Source: Aquipuribacter hungaricus (GTDB lineage Bacteria > Actinomycetota > Actinomycetes > Actinomycetales > JBBAYJ01). From it: a stretch of 41,733 nucleotides of DNA. This document shows positions 16,765 to 23,318 of the stretch, piece after piece. The DNA lies in contig NZ_JBBEOI010000010.1 in the NCBI RefSeq assembly GCF_037860755.1, positions 1-41,733 of the forward strand, written 5' to 3'. How positions within the stretch are numbered: position 1 is the first letter of the stretch; each line of letters opens with the position of its first letter. The notes below the pieces were generated by a model. The model saw only the letters and a program-made list of their open reading frames with translations, was not told the origin of the DNA and did no database searches. A program made the translations under genes and the position numbers.

Positions 16765-16837
16765 GCCCCCGTAGCTCAATGGACAGAGCAACGGCCTTCT
16801 AATCCGTAGGTTGCCGGTTCGAGTCCGGCCGGGGGCA
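16765..16837 (+). tRNA. tRNA-Arg (anticodon TCT)
   Basis: A 73-nt cloverleaf. The acceptor stem GCCCCCG pairs with CGGGGGC (16830-16836), and the discriminator is A16837. The D arm is GCTC/GAGC, the anticodon loop CTTCTAA has TCT at 16798-16800, and the T arm is CCGGC/GCCGG around TTCGAGT. No CCA is encoded. The last anticodon-stem pair is C-T. Its 3' part from 16793 onward is duplicated at 31180-31228, so it is the integration site of the mobile element and was rebuilt by the element's own att copy. Confidence 0.95.
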
Positions 16838-16841
16838 CCGG
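16793..16841 (+). repeat. attL, 49-bp direct repeat overlapping tRNA-Arg
   Basis: Identical to 31180-31228 over 49 bp, from the anticodon stem through the tRNA 3' end and four bases beyond. The bases flanking the repeat differ on both sides, which defines its limits. Confidence 0.93.
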
Positions 16842-16908
16842 TTCCCTGTGCTGGTCACCGGCTTAAGCGCCCCCCGCAGGGCTGGCAGGGCTGGCCGCTC
16901 AATGGCGG

Positions 16909-17994
16909 CTAGTCCGCACCTAGTCCGCACTGGCTTGTGCGAGCCGCCGCGTCCAGCCGGCGCGCGAGGTCGTCGAGGTCGTCGCCGAAGAGGCCGGCGT
17001 ACACGTCGAGAGTCATGGCCGCGGAGGCGTGGCCGAGCATCCGCTGCACCGCCTTGATGTTCGCCCCGGCGGCGACGGCCAACGACGCGGCGGTGTGGCG
17101 CAGCTCGTGCGGAGTCAGGCCGTCCAACCCCACGCTGGTCGCCGCGGCGTCGAACACCTGAGAGCGGAAGTTGCCGTTTCGGAGCACCGCGCCCTGGCGA
17201 CTCGGGAAGGCGAAGTCTCCGGCCGCCCGGCCCTGCAGGTGCTCGTCGAGGCGGGCAAGCAAGAACGCCGGGACGGGCACTGTCCGACGCTGGTGGTTCT
17301 TGGGCGTGCCGATGATCGCTCTCCCGGACACCTCGGTCATCGAGCGCTGAACGCTAAGCCGGCCGCGGGCCAGGTCGACATCACTGACCCGCAGGGCGGC
17401 CAGCTCGCCCCAGCGCAATCCCGTGTAAGCCAGAACCAGAACCACCGTGTCGAAGGGCGATCCTGCCGCCGTGGCGAGGGCGGCTACCTCCTCGTGACTG
17501 AGGAAGCGCTTGTCCGAGGTGGCTGCGCGAGGAAGCCGGACACCTGACGCGGGGTTCCTGACGATCCGGCCGTCGAGGACGGCAGCACCCAGCAGCATCG
17601 AGAGAACGCGATGCGCGTGCCGGACCGTGGAGCCCGACAGGCCGCTATTGGTGAGGCCTGACACCCAGGCGACCACCCCCGAATGAGTCACCGACAGCAG
17701 TGGCACCCGCTCCCAGGCTGGCAGTACCTGCCGAGCGAGGAGCCCTCGGTATCGCTCATGCGTCGTGGGTTTCAGCTGGGTCTGCCCGGCGAGCCACTGA
17801 CGCCCCCACTCCCCCACAGTCACCTTGCCGAGCGACGGGTCCAGCCAGTCTCCGCGACCGAGGGAGACCTCGACGGTGGCGAGCCATCGTTGGGCATCGA
17901 GCTTTCGGTCGAAGTGCCGTGACCTCTCCCGGCCAGTGGGGTCCCTGTAGCGTGCGCGCCAACGGCCATCAGGGCGCTTAGCGACGTTCCCCAC
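16909..17994 (-). CDS. int: Tyrosine recombinase integrase of the AICE
   Basis: A 361-residue site-specific recombinase that would join attP with attB in tRNA-Arg and, with Xis, excise the element. An N-terminal AP2-like arm-binding region (RWRARYRDPTGRERSRHF, residues 11-28) and a SAM-like core-binding domain (about 58-155) precede the catalytic domain. Catalytic residues are Arg194 (TGLRWGEL), Lys232, His296 and Arg299 (HELRH), His322 (LGH) and Tyr332. The GTG start lies one base after the excisionase stop, so the pair is one operon. The last codons and stop (TAG) overlap two 11-bp repeats proposed as arm sites. It looks complete. Confidence 0.96.
   Translation of the reverse strand: MGNVAKRPDGRWRARYRDPTGRERSRHFDRKLDAQRWLATVEVSLGRGDWLDPSLGKVTVGEWGRQWLAGQTQLKPTTHERYRGLLARQVLPAWERVPLLSVTHSGVVAWVSGLTNSGLSGSTVRHAHRVLSMLLGAAVLDGRIVRNPASGVRLPRAATSDKRFLSHEEVAALATAAGSPFDTVVLVLAYTGLRWGELAALRVSDVDLARGRLSVQRSMTEVSGRAIIGTPKNHQRRTVPVPAFLLARLDEHLQGRAAGDFAFPSRQGAVLRNGNFRSQVFDAAATSVGLDGLTPHELRHTAASLAVAAGANIKAVQRMLGHASAAMTLDVYAGLFGDDLDDLARRLDAAARTSQCGLGAD
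16911..16930 (+). repeat. Two 11-bp-spaced AGTCCGCAC repeats at the left end
   Basis: AGTCCGCAC occurs at 16911-16919 and 16922-16930, 11 bp apart, about 70 bp inside attL. The same repeats occur near attR (31056-31086), so these are candidate integrase arm-binding sites. Confidence 0.6.
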
Positions 17995-17995
17995 G

Positions 17996-18217
17996 TCACG
18001 CGATCCGGTCCGCTAGCCAGGACTCCACATCGGCCTGGCGGTAGCGCAGGTGCTTACCGAGTCTGTAGGCCTTCGGCCCCGTCCCGGTGTGGCGCCACTG
18101 ATAGAGGGTTGCGACGGGCACCCCCAGGTAGGTCGCGACGTCTCTGATGCGCCACAGCGGCGCCACCTCGGTCCTTGGCCCCGCGGTCGGTCGTGTGGCG
18201 GCATTGCTTTCAGCCAT
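17996..18217 (-). CDS. xis: Excisionase, MerR/AlpA-like HTH protein
   Basis: A 73-residue DNA-binding protein with a winged-helix HTH of the excisionase/AlpA class: LWRIRDVATYLGVPVATLYQWRHTGTGPKAYRLGKHLRYRQADVESWLADR (residues about 21-71). Such proteins bend DNA at att sites and steer the integrase toward excision. The gene lies immediately upstream of int with a one-base gap and downstream of rep, matching the rep-xis-int order of pSAM2. The ATG at 18217 leaves about 20 unstructured residues before the HTH. Confidence 0.92.
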   Translation of the reverse strand: MAESNAATRPTAGPRTEVAPLWRIRDVATYLGVPVATLYQWRHTGTGPKAYRLGKHLRYRQADVESWLADRIA

Positions 18218-18234
18218 GTTCGTGCTCCCTCCTC

Positions 18235-19956
18235 CTAGGCAGCGTGACCGCTCAGCGGGTTGCTCAGCGGGTTGTCCACAGCCCTACCTGGCGGACCGGT
18301 GCCGCCGGGGTCGAGCTGCCGTTTGGCGTGCTCGTACTGCTCGCGCCACCGGTTCCGCTCCTGGACGGCCGCGAGGATGGCGGCGGCGTAGTCGGCTTCC
18401 GGCATGGGAATGTCGGCCCAGACGAAGCGAGGTCGGCCGTCGTCGAGGACGGCGTCGACGGCCATCCGGTCCACGTCGGGCGGGGCGATGCCGGCGGCCA
18501 GGAGGGTCTGGCGGACGACTGTGGCGCGGTCGGCGCGGTGCTCGGCGAGGGTCTTCCCGGACCACTGCTTACTCACCTGGACGCGGCGGCCGCCGTATCC
18601 GAGGTTGTCCCGGTCGTGGGCCCGCTTCTCGCACGCACCGGGCTCCATGCCGGGTGCGCAATCCTTCGGCTGGATCCCGTGGCGGAGCCAGTTGGCGCAC
18701 TCCGGCGAACAGGGCAACCAGCGGACCTCTTCGTGCAGCCGGTCGACGTGCGTATCGAAGGCCGCCCGGCTGGCCAGCATCCGAGCCCGTGTGCGAGCCG
18801 ACCGGGGGTTGTCGAAATCAACCGGGTCGTCCTCGAGCTGGTTGTGGTCGGTGAAGAGGTCGGCAAGGCTTTTGGTGAGGTACTTGGTGAGGTACCGGAT
18901 GGTTCGATCGGCGTCAGCGCTGTCACCGAGGATGCCCTTGATGTCGGTCTGCCGGCCAAAGCGCATGGTGTGGCCGGCCGGCTGGCCGGGGTCGGCGTCG
19001 AGCTGGGCGTCGAGGTCGTCCATCGCCTCGTCCCAGGTCGGCAGCGGAGCGCCGTTGAGGGGGTCGCGGTAGGCGCCGGCGTCCCACACCGGCAGCCCGG
19101 TCGACGATGCGTCGTAGACGACGTGGTCGAAGGGCGGCCACCACACCTGGACGTAGGTGGCGCGGGTGACGTCGCGGAGGACCTGGCGGGGGACGGCGCC
19201 GCGGATGGCGAAATGCACATGGGGGGCGAGGCGCTTCTGCGGCTCTATGGCGGCGAAGTACTGGGCGCGGTAGCCGGCGCAGCGTCGGAGGTTCTGCACC
19301 CACCGGGCCAGGAGGCGGGGCAGGTGGATCGCGTCCAGCGCCGCGCGGCGGTAGTCGTAGCTCTCGGCGTCGATCGGTGTGCCGGTGCCGGGGATCACGC
19401 GCCCGTAGGAGGGCAGGGTGAGGGTGACGAACATCGAGGGTCGATAGACCTTTCCGTCGCGGCCGGTCCAGGTGCGGCCGACGGTGCGGTCCTCTTGCGG
19501 CACCCGCGGAAGGTCCGCGGCGTCGTCCCGGCGACGGGTCGAGCGGGTCCGCCGGTCGGTCCGCTCGTCGTCCGCCTGGTCGGTGGCCCCGTCCTCGGCG
19601 ACCTCGTCGAGATGCGGCCTGCCGTCGTCCAGGTCGTCTGCGACCTGGTCGGTGTCGGGTTCGTCGTCGCGGTGCCAGCCTTCGCGGCACTGCTGCTGAC
19701 GGACCCGTCGGGCCTTGTCTGCGCACGGCGGGCAGACCTTGTCGCGGGTGGACTTGCAGGGGATGGGGACCCGGGTCACGTCGCCGGTGTCCCGGTCGGT
19801 GACCTGCCGGAGCAGGGGGCGGACGCAGACCCCGGCGTGCTCGGCCCAGGTGCGCACCTGCCGCCCGTCCACGCGCAGGGTCGGGTCGTCCACCACCCGC
19901 TGCTGGCTGCTGGTCCAGACCTTGCCCGCGGCGTCGACCCGGGCGAGGGCGCTCAT
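18235..19956 (-). CDS. repSA: HUH replication initiator (RepSA-like)
   Basis: A 573-residue rolling-circle replication initiator of the AICE Rep type. A Cys cluster (CVRP, then CKSTRDKVCPPC, residues about 44-78) suggests a zinc-binding element. An acidic low-complexity linker (about 95-150) follows. FVTLTLPSYG (177-186) is HUH motif 1, APHVHF carries the metal-binding His246 and His248, and YLTKYLTKS carries candidate nicking tyrosines Tyr355 and Tyr359. It would nick the element's origin and replicate the excised circle. Its ATG overlaps the WhiB-like gene stop (ATGA, 19953-19956). A tandem 12-bp repeat lies in its last codons (18250-18273, NPLSNPLS). Confidence 0.92.
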   Translation of the reverse strand: MSALARVDAAGKVWTSSQQRVVDDPTLRVDGRQVRTWAEHAGVCVRPLLRQVTDRDTGDVTRVPIPCKSTRDKVCPPCADKARRVRQQQCREGWHRDDEPDTDQVADDLDDGRPHLDEVAEDGATDQADDERTDRRTRSTRRRDDAADLPRVPQEDRTVGRTWTGRDGKVYRPSMFVTLTLPSYGRVIPGTGTPIDAESYDYRRAALDAIHLPRLLARWVQNLRRCAGYRAQYFAAIEPQKRLAPHVHFAIRGAVPRQVLRDVTRATYVQVWWPPFDHVVYDASSTGLPVWDAGAYRDPLNGAPLPTWDEAMDDLDAQLDADPGQPAGHTMRFGRQTDIKGILGDSADADRTIRYLTKYLTKSLADLFTDHNQLEDDPVDFDNPRSARTRARMLASRAAFDTHVDRLHEEVRWLPCSPECANWLRHGIQPKDCAPGMEPGACEKRAHDRDNLGYGGRRVQVSKQWSGKTLAEHRADRATVVRQTLLAAGIAPPDVDRMAVDAVLDDGRPRFVWADIPMPEADYAAAILAAVQERNRWREQYEHAKRQLDPGGTGPPGRAVDNPLSNPLSGHAA

Positions 19957-20357
19957 GAGGCCAGCGCCTTGCGGTGCACCGAGCGGGCCCGGCGGGCGCT
20001 GGGCTCGTAGTGCTCCTTCAGCTCGGTGGTGTCGAGCTCGGCGAGCAGGTCGAGGAGGTCACCCGTGTAGGCGCCGCCACGGAACCCGCCGGCCCAGAAC
20101 CCGGCCGAGGCGAACGTGTCGCTGGCATAGCGGCGGCAGCGTTCCCGGACGGGGCAGCCGGTGCAGACGCGGGCCATGACGGCGCGGATCTCGTCCTCGA
20201 CCCGGTGGGCGTCCTCGGTCCAGGGCAGGTCTGGGCGCCGGGTGCAGGCACCGCGGGTCATCCAGGTGTGGTCCAGCAGTCCGAGCGTCGCGGGCGTGTG
20301 GGTGCGGGTGAGGGGACGGGCTTCTGGCCGGTGGCCGGGTCCTGGGCTGGCGGTCAT
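19953..20357 (-). CDS. WhiB-like iron-sulfur regulator encoded on the AICE
   Basis: A 134-residue WhiB family protein. The four cluster-ligating cysteines are Cys38 (RGAC), Cys65 and Cys68 (CTGC) and Cys74 (RERC), followed by the family turn GFWAGG (residues 86-91) and a basic C-terminal tail (ARRARSVHRKAL) for DNA contact. WhiB proteins bind a [4Fe-4S] cluster and usually act with the primary sigma factor. The start at 20357 overlaps the transfer ATPase stop, and the gene's own stop overlaps the rep start (both ATGA), so it is made as part of the tra-rep operon. Control of element genes or of host genes on transfer is inference. Confidence 0.9.
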   Translation of the reverse strand: MTASPGPGHRPEARPLTRTHTPATLGLLDHTWMTRGACTRRPDLPWTEDAHRVEDEIRAVMARVCTGCPVRERCRRYASDTFASAGFWAGGFRGGAYTGDLLDLLAELDTTELKEHYEPSARRARSVHRKALAS

Positions 20358-21961
20358 GCCGGTGCTCCGGCCTGGGCCGGCGTAACGCCGGCGGGCGCTG
20401 TGTCCTCGGCCGGGTCCGAGGGCGGGGGGCAGAGCGCGGGTGCGGGGTAGGTGCGGCCCAGGTGCTCGATCGTCTTGTCCGGGACGTAGACGGCGCGGGC
20501 ACGCTGAGGGTCGGGGACGCCGTCGATGCGGACGAAGCACACCCCCGGTGTCGAGAGCGGGATGCGGTCGCACGCGGCTCCGCGTTGCAGGGCGCCGTCG
20601 CCGAGGACCATGTCGACCTGGATCGGCTCGTCCAGCCGAAAGGCGACGCGGACGGCGTGCAGGCCCCGCCACCGGACGACCTCCTTGGACGGGTCCACGG
20701 TGGTGGTGATGACGGTGAACCCGACCGCGCGACCGCGGCTCAGGAGGGCGCCGAGGGCGGCCTCGACCCGACGGGCAGTCTTGGAGTCCGCTAGCGCTGT
20801 CAGGGTCGCCAGCTCGTCGACCACCACCACCCGGTGCGGGCTGCTCACCGACGGCTTGTGCTGCCTGCTGGTTCCGGCGAGGGCGGCGGCGCGCTGGTCG
20901 AGCTCGGCGACCAAGGCGTCGAGGGTGTCGGCCATGTCGTCAATCCGGTCCACCACGTCTGCCAGCGGGCGGGCGGGGGTGGCTTCCATGCCGCCCTTCG
21001 GGTCCAGCCACGTCACCCGCACCAGGCCCGCGTGCACCGCGGTCGACAGCCCCGCAACGATCGCCCACAGCAGGCTGCTCTTGCCGGAGCCAGTGGTGCC
21101 GGCGATGAGGACGTGCGCGCCGCGCAGCTTGAGCCGCCACGACGACCCGTCCTCGAGGACCCCGACCGACAGCCCCGCCAGGCCAGCGAGCACCGTTGTC
21201 GCGTCGGTGAGCGTCGGGACGGCACCGAGGAGCAGGGGCCGGCGGAGGGTGTCGGCGCGGGTGATGTCGAGCCACACCCACCCCGGCCCTGCCGGGCGCA
21301 CCCGGACCGTCAGCGCCCGCCACGCATGCGCCAACGAGTCGCACCCCGCGGCGACGGTGTCCGGAGTGATTCCTGCTGGCAGGGCCACAAGGAGGTGGTC
21401 GGTGGCACCGGTGAAGCGGACCCGCCGCAGCCGGGCGACCTCTACCGACTGCCCCTGCTGCCGCAGCGCCCGGGGAGTGTCCGCCCACGCCAGGACCAAG
21501 GACCGCACCACGCCGGGGTCCTGCCGGCGGTCCGTGACGTACAGGCCGTGGCGCAGGGCGAGGGTCTGCCACGACGGGCCGTACCGGTAGCGGCGCCGCC
21601 ACCAGCACCCCCACCACCGGCCGACAGTGCGCCGGTAGGACCGGGGCGCCCGCCACCGCCACACACCCAGCGACACCACCAGGACCACGGCGGTCAGGGA
21701 GAAGGCAGCCTGGTCCTGCCACCGCGACGACGCCCACCAGACGTACGCGCCGGACGTCAGGAGGCCGGCGCCGACGAAGGTACGAAGGGGACGACGCAGG
21801 ACGTCGGCGAGCAGGAGCCGGAACACCCACCAGCCGTGACGCCACCCGCGCACCAGCAGCGGCCATGCTCGCCCCACCTTCCGGCTGGCCGTCCGTGGCG
21901 GCCAGGCAGTCGGAGTGACAGAGATCGGTGCCGACGCTTCGGTGGCCGTGGTGGTGATCAT
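20354..21961 (-). CDS. FtsK/SpoIIIE-type conjugative DNA translocase (TraSA-like)
   Basis: A 535-residue membrane ATPase that in AICEs moves double-stranded DNA between mycelial cells. Two transmembrane helices lie at residues about 58-78 and 84-101. The ATPase domain has Walker A GTTGSGKSS (288-296), TWLDPKGGME after it, Walker B VVVVDELATL (Asp382-Glu383), and a later sensor region GRAVGFTVITTTVDPSKEVV. Its ATG overlaps the preceding small gene (21958-21961) and its stop overlaps the WhiB-like start, which fixes it in one operon. Size is typical of the family. Confidence 0.93.
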   Translation of the reverse strand: MITTTATEASAPISVTPTAWPPRTASRKVGRAWPLLVRGWRHGWWVFRLLLADVLRRPLRTFVGAGLLTSGAYVWWASSRWQDQAAFSLTAVVLVVSLGVWRWRAPRSYRRTVGRWWGCWWRRRYRYGPSWQTLALRHGLYVTDRRQDPGVVRSLVLAWADTPRALRQQGQSVEVARLRRVRFTGATDHLLVALPAGITPDTVAAGCDSLAHAWRALTVRVRPAGPGWVWLDITRADTLRRPLLLGAVPTLTDATTVLAGLAGLSVGVLEDGSSWRLKLRGAHVLIAGTTGSGKSSLLWAIVAGLSTAVHAGLVRVTWLDPKGGMEATPARPLADVVDRIDDMADTLDALVAELDQRAAALAGTSRQHKPSVSSPHRVVVVDELATLTALADSKTARRVEAALGALLSRGRAVGFTVITTTVDPSKEVVRWRGLHAVRVAFRLDEPIQVDMVLGDGALQRGAACDRIPLSTPGVCFVRIDGVPDPQRARAVYVPDKTIEHLGRTYPAPALCPPPSDPAEDTAPAGVTPAQAGAPA

Positions 21962-22245
21962 CGGTCGGTGTGGGTGGCGCGGGCGACGTTGAGCAGGTGC
22001 TCACCGACGCCCTCGACGAGCTTGAACGCCGACGACAGGTCCGCCGACATGCCGTCGTCCGGGTACTCCGCCACCCGCCGCATCAGGTACGCCACCGCGT
22101 CCAGGACCTGCCCCACGTCGGCCGCGGACTTGATGACGTGATCCCACACCTCCTCCGCTGACCCCATGCCGAGGTGACGTGCGTAGGCGACCACGTCCAC
22201 CCCAGCGCCCGTCCCGACGCAGCCGGTGGTGCTGCCGATGGGCAT
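21958..22245 (-). CDS. Small AICE protein upstream of the transfer ATPase
   Basis: A 95-residue soluble protein, helical in the second half (VWDHVIKSAADVGQVLDAVAYLMRRVAEYPDD, then SSAFKLVEGVGEHLLNVARATH). I chose the ATG at 22245 because it lies one base after the upstream stop; the stop overlaps the translocase ATG. I do not recognise the family. Its fixed place directly before the FtsK-like gene suggests a role in transfer or in its control. Confidence 0.7.
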   Translation of the reverse strand: MPIGSTTGCVGTGAGVDVVAYARHLGMGSAEEVWDHVIKSAADVGQVLDAVAYLMRRVAEYPDDGMSADLSSAFKLVEGVGEHLLNVARATHTDR

Positions 22246-22246
22246 G

Positions 22247-22654
22247 TCAGGCCGCCTCGGACGACGGCGCCGACCGGCGCACACCCTGACCGACGCCGGG
22301 GCCGGTGGGGGCGGCGATGGCGTCGGCGAACCAGTTCTCGATGATCCCGCCCGTCTTCGGCGACCGGACCTCCACCCGCAGCCCCTCGAACCCGATCGGC
22401 CCCAGGGCCGTGACGTTGGGCTGGTCCAGGCTGGACACCGTCACCGACGCCACCACCGACGCTGTCCGGCCGTAGGTGGTCTGCTGGTACATCACCTCCA
22501 CCCCCCACAACGGCATCCCCGTCGCCTCGTCCCTCGCCTGCTGCTCCGACGGACGACGACCCCCACCTGGGGCCTCCACCCAGTCGAACCGGGCGTCCAC
22601 CACCCCCGTCGCCACCATCGGCTGCTTGCTGCTGTCCACCGCGTAAGCCGGCAT
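22247..22654 (-). CDS. AICE protein of unknown function, first gene of rep/tra operon
   Basis: A 135-residue protein whose middle is beta-rich (ATGMPLWGVEVMYQQTTYG, SVVASVTVSSLDQPNV, GLRVEVRSPKTGGI) with a short disordered tail. The alternating hydrophobic pattern could form an OB- or jelly-roll-like fold, but I do not recognise a named family. It is the promoter-proximal gene of the operon continuing through the translocase, WhiB-like and Rep genes, and has GAGGGG before the ATG. An inverted repeat immediately upstream (22665-22695) suggests the operon is repressed at this point. Confidence 0.72.
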   Translation of the reverse strand: MPAYAVDSSKQPMVATGVVDARFDWVEAPGGGRRPSEQQARDEATGMPLWGVEVMYQQTTYGRTASVVASVTVSSLDQPNVTALGPIGFEGLRVEVRSPKTGGIIENWFADAIAAPTGPGVGQGVRRSAPSSEAA

Positions 22655-22664
22655 GACCTGCCCC

Positions 22665-22695
22665 TCTCACTCGTGACCGATCTGGTCGAGTGAGA
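22665..22695. promoter_or_regulatory. Palindromic operator upstream of the rep/tra operon
   Basis: TCTCACTCG (22665-22673) and CGAGTGAGA (22687-22695) are perfect complements. Inside them GACC and GGTC form a second pair around GATCT. It lies 10 bp before the first ATG of the operon, where a repressor would act; the element's XRE protein is the obvious candidate. Confidence 0.6.
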
Positions 22696-22734
22696 CGGTG
22701 GGCGCAGAAGCCCGTTCTGCCCCGCAACGGGGTG

Positions 22735-22758
22735 CTACCCGCACAAAAGTGCGGGTAG
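22735..22758 (-). terminator. Hairpin after the flavoprotein gene
   Basis: CTACCCGCAC and GTGCGGGTAG pair perfectly (10 bp) around a 4-nt loop that reads TTTT on the minus strand. It begins 3 bp past the flavoprotein stop and separates the XRE/flavoprotein unit from the rep/tra operon. Confidence 0.7.
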
Positions 22759-22761
22759 AGG

Positions 22762-23313
22762 TCAGCCGGCCGACTGCTCCGTCGATGACCAGTGCAGGCG
22801 TGACGCCGCTCGATTGAGCACCGCCTGCACCAGCGACGCTATGTCGAACTCAGCGGAGAGGTCCGCGCCGGTGCCCGACAAGACCGGGTCAACGGAGTCG
22901 GCCCCCGACTGCGGGTCGAAGAAGGAGACCCCGTGCTCGCGAAGACGCCGTAGGTGGCCGGTCAAAGCCGGATGGCCGAACAGGTCTTCGTTGATCATCG
23001 GTACTGCCGTGATCACCGCCCCTGTGCCCATGGCTTCACACAGGAGGCCGTGCGCATGGGTATCCGCAATGCCCAGCGCCATCTTGGCGGTGCTGTTGAA
23101 GGTGAGCGGGGCAACCACCCAGGCGTCCGCTCGTCGGGGGTCCGCCTGCTCCTGCGGGGGCCTTGCGATGTCCCAGCCGAGCGCGTTGTCAGTCAGCACC
23201 ACAGACACCGTGAAGCCAGCCCCGGCCAGCGCCGCCGCGATGTCCGGCCAGCGGTGGGCGAGCGGCGCTGCGCACACCACGAGCGTGCAGGACCGGCTCA
23301 CCGGTCCAGTCAA
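22762..23313 (-). CDS. Flavoprotein (PPC decarboxylase-like fold) in AICE control region
   Basis: A 183-residue protein of the flavoprotein/phosphopantothenoylcysteine-decarboxylase fold. The FMN-binding pattern is visible: LVVCAAPLAH at the N-terminus, APLTFNSTAKMALGIAD (about residues 68-84), then AVPMINEDLFGHPAL. No C-terminal CoA-biosynthesis half is present, so it is not Dfp. The start shown is TTG at 23313; a GTG at 23301 is equally possible. It follows the XRE gene by 5 bp, so the two are co-transcribed. It may act as a redox- or ligand-sensing partner of the regulator; that is inference. Known members modify peptides or small molecules. Confidence 0.82.
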   Translation of the reverse strand: MTGPVSRSCTLVVCAAPLAHRWPDIAAALAGAGFTVSVVLTDNALGWDIARPPQEQADPRRADAWVVAPLTFNSTAKMALGIADTHAHGLLCEAMGTGAVITAVPMINEDLFGHPALTGHLRRLREHGVSFFDPQSGADSVDPVLSGTGADLSAEFDIASLVQAVLNRAASRLHWSSTEQSAG

Positions 23314-23318
23314 GCAGG

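Noticed and set aside
18175-20010. 611-codon open frame on the plus strand across rep
   Set aside because: Shadow of the HUH initiator gene; the real gene shows HUH motifs and ATGA coupling on the minus strand.
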